From: Bacteroidota bacterium
GTDB taxonomy: Bacteria; Bacteroidota; Rhodothermia; Rhodothermales; Rubricoccaceae
Assembly: GCA_039821555.1 (NCBI GenBank)
Contig: JBCBNX010000029.1
Location: 1-34,717 of the forward strand
Direction of reading: 5' to 3'
Length of the DNA: 34,717 nt
How positions within the stretch are numbered: the stretch's first letter is position 1; the number at the start of each line of letters is the position of its first letter. Both the position numbers and the translations under genes were made by a program. The notes beneath the pieces were generated by a model, which saw only the letters and a program-made list of their open reading frames with translations, was not told where the DNA came from and did not search any database. This document shows positions 8,363-17,200 of the stretch, in pieces.

Positions 8363-11300
8363 ATGCTCTTCACCCGCCTGACCCGCCGTGCCTCCACGGT
8401 GGCACAGTCTCGCCTACATCGCATCGCGGGCCTACCGATCGCCCTCGCCCTCTTTGTCTTGGCTGGGAGTGGGGCTGTTCACGCGCAAGAAATCGACCAC
8501 CGCCCCGTGGTCCTCACGGGAGCGGACGTGCCCGCGCTCACGGGTGCCGACGTGACGACACCCGTGTGTTTCGCGTTCGTCGATGGCGCGTGGGCCCAGT
8601 GTCCGCTTCAAATCGACGAGCGGGCGGTGCTGGACCCTGCTTCGAATTACCCGACGTCGATCTCCGACGCCGCCGAGCTGTTTGGCGGGACCCCGCAGCT
8701 CCTCTACACAGCGCCGCAAGACTATCCGATGAGTGGGTTCACGCCCATCATCCAAGTCGACCCGGACCCCACGTTCGACGCGGACGACGAACTCGTACTC
8801 ATGGCGCGCTTCTTTGGCGACGTGGTGAGCCCACAGGCGCCTCCGTTCGCCCCCGAAGAGGTGGTGGAGGTGCTGTTCGAGGGCCGCGCGGCCTACGTCT
8901 TCGTGCCCACGTCGCCGCTGGCGCAGGACGCCGGGTATGACCTGATATCGTACTCATTCGACTTGCTCTCCGGCGACTTCCCGAGCGCCTACAACTTCGA
9001 AGGCGACACGACGCTGCCCGACGAGTGGGGCGAGGGGGACTTCCTCGCTGCCAACCCGGAATACAGCGCAGTCCAGACGGACTACTACCAGACTGCGTTC
9101 GAGGACCGCTGGATCCAGCGTGAGTGGAGCATGACGGACGGACAAGGCGGCTACGGCCCCGACATCCTGGACCGGGTCAAGTTTGGTACCCGTCCAAACA
9201 CGATGGGCAACAAGAACAATTGCGGCCGCTCAATTTGGACCGGCAGCGCGCGACGCGGCACGCTCGGGATCCAGAAAGACGGTCCCATTCGCGCCTTGCG
9301 CTATGCCCAGGGTTTTAATTCGGGCGGCCTCAACTATGTCTTGTACACGATGTACGAGCGGTACATCGTGTACTACATGGCGCACCAGATGCACCGCACT
9401 CCGGGCGCGTCGATGTGGTTCGACCTCTCGACGAACGCCTATGGGATGCAGCACCGGAGTAACCTCTTCGCAGGCACCGTCTCGGTCGACGGCACGCCAG
9501 ACCGTACGGGTAACGGCTTCGTCAATGCCTACCTAGAGTGGGACCACTTCGCTGGTAGCCAGGGCAGCTTCGTGTCTGTCTGGGAAGCCGACACCAACAT
9601 TCCTGGCGCGTTCCCGCACTCCTACTACGAGGACGACACCACCTCTCAGGTCCAACAGTGCACGGGAGACGATGTCGCCACGGCGTCGTCTGGCAACGTC
9701 TACATCTTCGGCAACAATGTCCAAGACGCGTTCGTCCCGTGGACCGACCCGTCCAACGGCGCGTCCTTCGACGACGACGATAACCTGCGCCTGCTTCGTC
9801 TCACACGCCGCGTGATCCCGGACGGACCGAATATGCCCAGCGCGCAGGCCGACTCGCTCGTCACCAGCCTGCAGTCGCCCATAACCTTCACGGCACAGAA
9901 CGTGGCGGTGATCGGTGACGACCTCCAGGCCCCGCTCTTCAGCGGCGCCTACGACGGGCTCTCGTACGAGGGCTCTGCCTCGGACAGCCGTATTGGCGAC
10001 AGCGGCCTCGATTCCCTCGTGCTCGGAGGCACGTCGACCAACCTCAGCTTCACTGCCGATGCGTTCACGCCAGGCGACCCTTCGGCCGGATTTGCAGTGG
10101 CGCCGATCGACGTCTACGCGCCGAGCTCTGGCTTCGTCGTCGCAGCTGACACGGCAGGCAACGTGGACTCGCTTGCGGTCAGCTTCACGGCCCTCGTTCC
10201 CGATGACACGGCCCCGGTGTTGGCGGGCACCTACAGCCGAAGCCGGTTTGACGGCATGGCCACAGATGACCAAATCGACGCGGCAGGTCTCGCGTCGTTG
10301 TCACTGAGCGCCGACGCCGTCAACCTTGACCTCGCTGTCGACCCCTTCAACGGCGGCGACTCCCCCGTCGCCTTCGTCGCCACCCCCACCGACGACCTCC
10401 TGCTCGCCTCCGGCTTCGTCATCGCCACCGACACCGTCGGCAACACCGACTCGCTCTTCGTCGAGATCACGCCGCCGGATCCCGACACCGCGCCGCCAGC
10501 ACTCACAGGCACCCTCGACGGCTTCGCCTTCGACGGGCACGCCACCGAGCGCGCGGCCAACGACACGGGCATCGCCAGCATCGCACTCAGTGCCGACGCG
10601 GCGAACCTGGATCTGGCCGTAGACACGTTCACGGCTGGGGCGGACTCGGTGGGCTTCGTGGCGAAGAGCGTGGACGCGGACCTGGCGGGCACAGGATACG
10701 TGATCGCGACGGACGTGACGGGGAACGCGGACTCGCTGGCGGTGTCGATCGCGGCGCGGCCGCCGGACGTGACGGCGCCGGTTGTCAGCGGCGCTCTCGC
10801 TGTCTCTTCGTTCACAGGCTCAGCCACGGAAGAGCAGGCAGACGACCGCGGTCTCGCGACGGTGGAACTCGCCGCCGGGGCCACGAACCTCTCCCTCTCG
10901 GTGGACTCGTTTCTAAACGGAGCGACCTCCACCACCTTTACGGCCTCCCCCGTTGATGTGGAGAGCGCTGCCAAAGGCTGGGTCGTCGCCACGGACGTGG
11001 TTGGCAACGCGGACTCCGTCTTCGTCGAAGTCTTTCCGCCTCCCGACGAGACCGCCCCCGTCCTAGTCGGCACCGTGAACGGATTCGTCTACGACGGTAC
11101 GGCTACGGACAACGCTACGTTTGACAGCGGACTCGCGACCATTGCACTCGAACCGACGTCGACCAACCTCGCGCTGACCGTGGACTCATTCACGAGCGGC
11201 GCTGGCCTGGTCAACTTCTCTGCTACGCTCATCGAGCCAACCGAGAACGGCACAGGATACGTAGTGGCGACTGACGTGGCTGGCAATGCCGACTCCGTTT

Positions 11301-14068
11301 TCGTCAGCATCGACGGCGCCCCGGCGTTCCAGTTCGATCTAGCCGCCGCCGCCGCCGCCGCCTTCGATACGGAGACGAGCGGCACCCTCACGGTGACCGT
11401 CAGCAACATCGGCAGCGATCCGATGACCGATGTTCGTGTCGTTCAGCAGTCTGCCACTGGTGCTACTGTCGATTCCAACCCCGTTTCGTTGGGTAGCATC
11501 GACGCGGGCGCATCCAAGGACGCCACGTTCGCCTTCTCCAATGCTACGGCTGGTGCGTCTGCGTCATTCCAGGCGCAAGATCTCGTCGTCCGATTCGATG
11601 AAGGAGACACGGTCAACAACGATGTGACGATCTCGCTCGAACCGCTCGGAGACACGTCGCTCCCCGTACTCGCGGGGTCGAGCGACGGCACCACCTATTC
11701 TGGTACCGCAACGGACGACCAAGTCGCCGACACGGGTATCGCCAGCATCGCGCTTGTCGGAGGGGCCACCAACCTCGCTCTTACCGTTGACCCATTCACG
11801 CTGGGTGATGCAGCGGTAGTCTTCACGGCCACCTTCGCTGACCCGTTGCTGGACGCGTCTGGCTATGTGGTGGCAACAGACGTGGCAGGCAACGCCGACT
11901 CGGTATTTGTTTCGCTGGTCGTCCCGGATGCCATCGCGCCTGAGCTCACCGGAGCTTACAGTCCTGGCCAATTCGATGGGACGGCCACGGACGCTGAGGC
12001 TGGCATCTCCTCCGTGACGCTCAGCGCCGACGCCGTCAACCTCGACCTCGCTGTCGACCCCTTTAACGGCGGCGACTCCCCCGTCGCCTTCGTCGCCACC
12101 CCCACCGACGACCTCCTGCTCGCCTCCGGCTTCGTCATCGCCACCGACACCGTCGGCAACACCGACTCGCTCTTCGTCGAGATCACGCCGCCGGACCCCG
12201 ACACCGCGCCGCCAGCACTCACGGGCACCCTCGACGGCTTCGCCTTCGACGGCCACGCCACTGAGCGCGCGGCCAACGACACGGGCATCGCCAGCATCGC
12301 ACTCAGTGCCGACGCGGCGAACCTGGATCTGGCCGTAGACACGTTCACGGCTGGGGCGGACTCGGTGGGCTTCGTGGCGATGAGCGTGGACGCGGACCTG
12401 GCAGGCACGGGGTACGTGATCGCGACGGACGTGACGGGGAACGCGGACTCGCTGGCGGTGTCGATCGCGGCGCGGCTGCCGGATGTGACGGCGCCGGTCG
12501 TCGGCGGCACTCTCGACAGCATGTTTTTCGATGGCCTCGCTACTGAAATCGCTGCAGACGACCAGGGCATTAGCACGGTAGCCCTCGCCGCCGACGCGAC
12601 GAACCTCGACCTCAGCGTCGACCTATTCACCGTGGGCACCGACTCCGTCAGCTTCGTGGCAACCGCCATCGACCCCGACCTCCAAGGGCTCGGCTACGTG
12701 ATCGCCACCGATGTGGTGGGGAATGCCGACTCCGTGCTCGTTGACATCGCACCACGGCCGCCAGACACGACGGCTCCCATCGTAGGCGGGTCGCTCGATG
12801 CCTCGATATTCTCGGGCTCCGCCACGGATCGCCAACCTGATGACCGTGGGCTGTCAACCATCGCTCTCGATGCAGGCGCGGCCAACCTGGAACTCTCGGT
12901 GGACACCTTTCAGGCTGGTGCTGACTCCGTCGGCTTCTCAGCAACTGCGGTGGATGCTGGCCAGGATGCAACGGGCTGGGTGATCGCGACGGACGTAGTG
13001 GGCAACGCCGACTCGGTCTACGTCGAAATCCCTGCGCTGCCGGCCTTTGATCTCACGCTTACCATCGACTACGCTTACACCAACGCAACGGATGGCACCA
13101 TCACCGTGACCGCGATCAATGCCGGCACGGAGTCCATGTCAAACGTTCGGGTTTCGCGATTGTCCTTCACGGATGTGACCGTTGAGCCGAAGCATCTATC
13201 CGCCGGTGCGATAGGCCCAGGTGACTCTACTGACGTGGTGTTCACCTTCACCGGAGCCGGACCCGACGCTTCGAGTTTCTTCAGAATCCGGGACCTGCAC
13301 TTCCGGGTTGGCGACGAGTTTAACTCTAAAAACAACGTTGCGGAGGCCATCCTCATCAATGGAGGGAGTACGCGCATCGCAGAAGACACCGACGGCGAAA
13401 GCGACGCCCTAGACCCCTCGGACGGCGACGCCCTCGACGCCCCGAACGAGGCAGACCTCCGTGCGGACGACGGCCCCAGCGACGAGGGCCGTCCGCAGCC
13501 GGGCGAGATGGACAGCGAAACCGATGCGGCACCTGAACGCGACGCCCCTGCGGCTGAAGGCGCGACAGAAGCGAAGCCGGACGGCAGCCCAGGCAAGCCC
13601 ACGGACGCAGCCCGGCCCGAGACGGATGCCCCGCAAAGCGCAGCAGACTCCAAGCCATCTGGGAAACCTGAGTTGGCAACCGACGCCTCGGACGAACCCA
13701 GCGAATCGGAGCAGGCGTTGTCTGCTGAAGAGGCCCACCCAACCCTCAACGAGGAAGTCGAGACGAGCGGGACCAGCGGCGCTATCCACGTCGCAAGCGT
13801 AGCCCTCCCCGAGACGCTCTCAATGCGCCTCTATCCCAACCCGGGGCGGGCGTATCGCACCGTCGACCTCGCCCTGCCCGAGCAGACCCGCGTTCGCATG
13901 ACGCTCACCGACCTCCTGGGACGGCAGGTGCGGACGTGGTCGCAGGACTTCGAGGCGGGCTACCACGGCGTCGCGCTGGACCTTGGGACGGTAGCGGCAG
14001 GCCCCTATGTCCTGAACGTGACAGCTGGGGATCAGCACGCCGTAGTCCGACTGACGGTATTGCCGTGA
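8363..14068 (+). CDS. Giant secreted repeat protein with T9SS sorting domain (paralogue 1)
   Basis: This 1901-residue protein is exported by Sec (signal peptide 1-41, ending VHAQ) and then by the type IX system. Residues 43-515 form an N-terminal module shared with the next two genes; it has four conserved cysteines (in VCFAF, AQCPLQIDER, NNCGRSIWTGS and QQCTGDD) and I do not recognise it. Five repeats of about 92 residues follow (518-987), then a CARDB-like domain (988-1095), five more repeats (1096-1557) and a second CARDB-like domain (1558-1665). Each repeat starts near D-x-TAPV and ends near ATDxxGNADS. Residues 1666-1810 are an Asp/Glu/Pro/Ala-rich linker, and 1818-1901 a T9SS sorting domain with LYPNP and LTDLLGRQVRTW. 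The ATG at 8363 gives the signal peptide; the frame is open upstream to 8192. It is probably a cell-surface or released protein; the ligand or substrate is unknown. Confidence 0.9.
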   Translation: MLFTRLTRRASTVAQSRLHRIAGLPIALALFVLAGSGAVHAQEIDHRPVVLTGADVPALTGADVTTPVCFAFVDGAWAQCPLQIDERAVLDPASNYPTSISDAAELFGGTPQLLYTAPQDYPMSGFTPIIQVDPDPTFDADDELVLMARFFGDVVSPQAPPFAPEEVVEVLFEGRAAYVFVPTSPLAQDAGYDLISYSFDLLSGDFPSAYNFEGDTTLPDEWGEGDFLAANPEYSAVQTDYYQTAFEDRWIQREWSMTDGQGGYGPDILDRVKFGTRPNTMGNKNNCGRSIWTGSARRGTLGIQKDGPIRALRYAQGFNSGGLNYVLYTMYERYIVYYMAHQMHRTPGASMWFDLSTNAYGMQHRSNLFAGTVSVDGTPDRTGNGFVNAYLEWDHFAGSQGSFVSVWEADTNIPGAFPHSYYEDDTTSQVQQCTGDDVATASSGNVYIFGNNVQDAFVPWTDPSNGASFDDDDNLRLLRLTRRVIPDGPNMPSAQADSLVTSLQSPITFTAQNVAVIGDDLQAPLFSGAYDGLSYEGSASDSRIGDSGLDSLVLGGTSTNLSFTADAFTPGDPSAGFAVAPIDVYAPSSGFVVAADTAGNVDSLAVSFTALVPDDTAPVLAGTYSRSRFDGMATDDQIDAAGLASLSLSADAVNLDLAVDPFNGGDSPVAFVATPTDDLLLASGFVIATDTVGNTDSLFVEITPPDPDTAPPALTGTLDGFAFDGHATERAANDTGIASIALSADAANLDLAVDTFTAGADSVGFVAKSVDADLAGTGYVIATDVTGNADSLAVSIAARPPDVTAPVVSGALAVSSFTGSATEEQADDRGLATVELAAGATNLSLSVDSFLNGATSTTFTASPVDVESAAKGWVVATDVVGNADSVFVEVFPPPDETAPVLVGTVNGFVYDGTATDNATFDSGLATIALEPTSTNLALTVDSFTSGAGLVNFSATLIEPTENGTGYVVATDVAGNADSVFVSIDGAPAFQFDLAAAAAAAFDTETSGTLTVTVSNIGSDPMTDVRVVQQSATGATVDSNPVSLGSIDAGASKDATFAFSNATAGASASFQAQDLVVRFDEGDTVNNDVTISLEPLGDTSLPVLAGSSDGTTYSGTATDDQVADTGIASIALVGGATNLALTVDPFTLGDAAVVFTATFADPLLDASGYVVATDVAGNADSVFVSLVVPDAIAPELTGAYSPGQFDGTATDAEAGISSVTLSADAVNLDLAVDPFNGGDSPVAFVATPTDDLLLASGFVIATDTVGNTDSLFVEITPPDPDTAPPALTGTLDGFAFDGHATERAANDTGIASIALSADAANLDLAVDTFTAGADSVGFVAMSVDADLAGTGYVIATDVTGNADSLAVSIAARLPDVTAPVVGGTLDSMFFDGLATEIAADDQGISTVALAADATNLDLSVDLFTVGTDSVSFVATAIDPDLQGLGYVIATDVVGNADSVLVDIAPRPPDTTAPIVGGSLDASIFSGSATDRQPDDRGLSTIALDAGAANLELSVDTFQAGADSVGFSATAVDAGQDATGWVIATDVVGNADSVYVEIPALPAFDLTLTIDYAYTNATDGTITVTAINAGTESMSNVRVSRLSFTDVTVEPKHLSAGAIGPGDSTDVVFTFTGAGPDASSFFRIRDLHFRVGDEFNSKNNVAEAILINGGSTRIAEDTDGESDALDPSDGDALDAPNEADLRADDGPSDEGRPQPGEMDSETDAAPERDAPAAEGATEAKPDGSPGKPTDAARPETDAPQSAADSKPSGKPELATDASDEPSESEQALSAEEAHPTLNEEVETSGTSGAIHVASVALPETLSMRLYPNPGRAYRTVDLALPEQTRVRMTLTDLLGRQVRTWSQDFEAGYHGVALDLGTVAAGPYVLNVTAGDQHAVVRLTVLP
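9915..11325 (+). repeat. First array of five ~92-residue repeats in paralogue 1
   Basis: Units begin near 9915, 10203, 10489, 10767 and 11046. Each has the order TAPV-G-(F/Y)xG-ATD, GIASIAL, TNLxLxVDxF, a variable loop, then GYVIATDxxGNADS. The pattern suggests an Ig-like beta-sandwich. A second array of five starts near 11652, after a CARDB-like domain. Confidence 0.85.
10307..10782 (+). repeat. 476-bp near-identical internal repeat, copy A
   Basis: This block matches copy B at 12023-12498 with an exact offset of 1716 bp (572 codons) and no gaps. I count 12 mismatches, about 97.5% identity; only two change an amino acid (Lys/Met and Pro/Leu). It runs from the middle of repeat 2 to the first residues of repeat 4. 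The flanking repeats are clearly more diverged. This points to recent duplication or gene conversion. Confidence 0.95.
11342..11362 (+). repeat. (GCC)7 microsatellite encoding poly-alanine
   Basis: Seven consecutive GCC codons encode Ala7 at the start of the first CARDB-like domain of paralogue 1. The corresponding position in the other paralogues lacks a polyalanine tract. Slippage would change the length in whole codons and keep the frame. Confidence 0.9.
12023..12498 (+). repeat. 476-bp near-identical internal repeat, copy B
   Basis: This is the partner of copy A at 10307-10782. It spans the middle of repeat 7 to the start of repeat 9. Ten of the twelve differences are silent, which fits a young copy or continuing gene conversion under protein-level constraint. 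Confidence 0.95.
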
Positions 14069-14115
14069 TCTAAGTGCTGGGGTGTCTCCGGTCTTGAGGC
14101 ACCCTGGCACGCTCT

Positions 14116-14142
14116 GTGCCTGCTAGCTCTCTGGCACTTTTA
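14116..14142 (+). terminator. Possible intrinsic terminator after paralogue 1
   Basis: GTGCC (14116-14120) can pair with GGCAC (14133-14137), directly followed by TTTTA. An upstream GGCAC (14106-14110) can also pair with the same GTGCC, so two exclusive hairpins are possible. The stem is only 5 bp. The site lies about 50 bp after the stop codon and 120 bp before the next start, where a terminator is expected. Confidence 0.35.
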
Positions 14143-14260
14143 ATTGCGTTAGGCCCTCTGTTTTCTCGATCTGAGACAACAACACCGCATGCTCCGGCGG
14201 TCGGTCTTCGCATTTGATGTCTCACTTGTGCGTCCTCCTCTCTTCGTTCTCTCGCGCGCG

Positions 14261-17200
14261 ATGCGTTTTCTCTCGACTGCGTTTTGTACCACGCTACTTC
14301 TCTGCCTCGGCGCCTCCGGGCTCCACGCGCAGACCGATGACTTTCGGCCGCTCGTCCTTACCGGCGCAGACACCCCATCTCTGCTCGGCGCCGCAGTGAC
14401 GGCCCCCGTCTGCTACTCGTGGAGTGGTGCCTCGTGGACCCAGTGCCCGCTCCAGATCGATGAGCGCGACTATATCGACCGGGGCTCGGCCTACCGGCGC
14501 GACCTCCGGCCTGAGTTCTACGACGTCGACTCGGTGTACCACTACACCGCGCCGCAGGACTACCCCAACTCGCGCATGGAGCCGACGGTGCCGTTCGACT
14601 CGGACCTATCGTTCGATGCCAATGACGAGTTGGTGCTGATGGCGCGCTTCTTCGGCCAGCAGGCCAACCTCGCCGCGCAGCCCCCGCCCTTCTCGCCGGA
14701 GGACATCGAGGAACTGGCCTTCGAGGGACGCTACGTCTACCTGTTTGTCTCCTCGGTCGCGCTTGACCAAAGCGCGGGCTACGACCTCGTCGACTACGAC
14801 TTCAACCTCCTCGCGGGCGACTTCCCCGACGACTACGACTTCACCGGCGATCACTTCGACCAGTACCACGCCGAGCCCAACAACCACAACACCGGCGACT
14901 ACCTCGCGGCCAACCCGGAGTATAGCCCGGTCGAGACGGAATACTACCGGCTGAGCTTCGAGGACCGATGGATCCAACGTGAGCTGCAGTTCGCCGACGC
15001 GGGGGGCACCTACGGCCCCGACATCCTCGACCGTGTGAAGGTATCATCCCGGCCTGACTACAATGGCTCGCGCGTGGGCTGCGGGCGCACCATCTGGACG
15101 GGCAGCGCCGAGCGCGGCACCCTGGGGATTCAGAAGGACGGGCCGCTGCGTGCCATCCGTTATGCTCAGGGCTACAACTCCGGCGGCTTCAACCACATCC
15201 TCTACCGGCTGTACGAGAAGTACATGGTCTACGAGATGGCCCACACGATGCACCAAACGCCGGGTGCGTCCATGTGGTATGACCTCGCCCCGTCGGCGAC
15301 GGGCATGACCTACTACAGCAACCTCCACCCGAGCGGCGTCACCGTCGATGGCGTCCCTGACTACGCCACGAGTCCGGAGAAGGACATCTTCACCGAGGCC
15401 TACCTGGAGTGGGACTACCTCATCGGCAGCCAGGGCTCGATGGTGGGCGTGTGGGAAGCCGAGACAAACATCACTACGCTCCAGCCGAACTCGTACTACG
15501 AGGACGACACGAACCCGGACATCCAGAACTGTTCGGGCGACCGGATGGCCTACGGCAACTTCGGCAACACCTACTTCGAGCCCAAGCCCGCGTCTGATGA
15601 CGTAACCATGCGCTCGACGGACCCGCGTGAGCCCGAAGCCTACTTCCTCGACGGCTCGTTGCGCTACATGCGCCTCATCCGCCGCGCCGTGCCGGAGGTG
15701 CCCGGGCTCTCGCTCGGCGAAGCCTCGGCGATCCGCGACCAGCTACAGGCCCCCGTTGAGGTTGCCGTCAACACGCTCATTGTGCCCGGCAACGACGCGA
15801 CGCCGCCTCAGATCGAGGGCAGCGTCGACCGTCCCACGCAGACCTACGCTGGCACGGCCACTGACATCGGCGCAGGGCTTTCCAGCATCGCCCTCGCAGG
15901 CGACGCGAGCAACCTTGCGCTCAACGTTGCCTCGTTTGCCCCGGGCGCTGCGTCGACCACCTTCACGCTCACGCCGATCAACCCGACCCAGGGCGCAAGC
16001 GGCACGGTTGTGGTCACCGACGAGCGTGGCAACGCCTCCGACGTCTTCGTCCAGATCGGCGTGCCGCAGGACGATGTGCTGCCCCCGCGGGTCGCGAGCA
16101 CCACGGATCGCATCTTCCTGACGGGCGAGGCCGCGGACGACCGTCTCGACGACACGGGCCTGGCGTCCATCACGCTCGTGGGCGCTAGCAACTTGGCGTT
16201 CGACGCCGACCCCTTCACGGTCGGCACCACCGAGCCCGTCGCCTTCCGCATTCGCCTCATCGACGTGACGCAACCGGGCTCTGGCACGCTGCGCGTGGAC
16301 GACGTGCAAGGACTCCGCACCAACGAGGCGATTTCCATGGATGCTCCGCCGACGGATGCCACGGCTCCGGTGGTCGCTGCCGAGCGCGAGAGCACCGTCC
16401 TCGAAGGCACGATCACGGAGACCCAGCCCAACGACCTGGGCATCGCCACTATCGAAGTGGTGGGCACGACGAATATGACCGTCGAGGTCGATCCGTTCGA
16501 CGAGGGTGCCCAGACTGTGGCCTTCACCGCCACGAGTGTCGAGGCCACCGAGGCAGGTACCGGGACGATACGAGTCACCGACCTCGCTGGCAACGTCACC
16601 GAGTACGCCATCGACATCCCGCCGTCGATCTTCGACCTGTATCTGCGAGCGGAGGCCCCGGTCTTCACGACCGAGGACAGTGGCACTGTGACGGCGTGGC
16701 TCTCCAACATCGGAACGGAGCGCTTCACACTTGCGCGCGTCCAGACGAAGAAGGAAACCGACGTCGAGGTGGACCCCAACCGGATCACCGTAGGTGAGCT
16801 AGCGCCCGGCGACTCGGCCGAGGTCGTGTTCACCTTCGCGAACGCCGCGGCCACGGGCTCGGTGCAGTTGAAAGCCATCGACCAGTTCATCGGCGGCAAC
16901 GAGATCGACAACGCCAACAACCTCGTCGATGTCTTCTTCGTGCCGTCCGCTTCGGGCATCGTCCTGGTGGGCGATGTGCAGGGCGACGCATTCACGGGCA
17001 CCGCGCGCGCCTCAGACAACGGGTTGGCCAGCCTCGTACTGAGCCCGGATGCAACCAACCTCACGCTTTCAACCGATCCATTCACGCCCGGCACGACGGC
17101 TTCTGTAGCCTACTCCGTCGAACGCATCGATCCCGCGCTCGACGGAAGCGGGACGCTGATCGCAACGGACCAATCGGGCAGTGAAGAGCTGCTGGCCGTT

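Noticed and set aside
10231..13749. Long minus-strand open frames opposite the repeats of paralogue 1
   Set aside because: They mirror the repetitive plus-strand gene in a high-G+C sequence, are composed mainly of Ser, Ala, Val and Thr, and have no independent features; the plus strand has a signal peptide and sorting domain.
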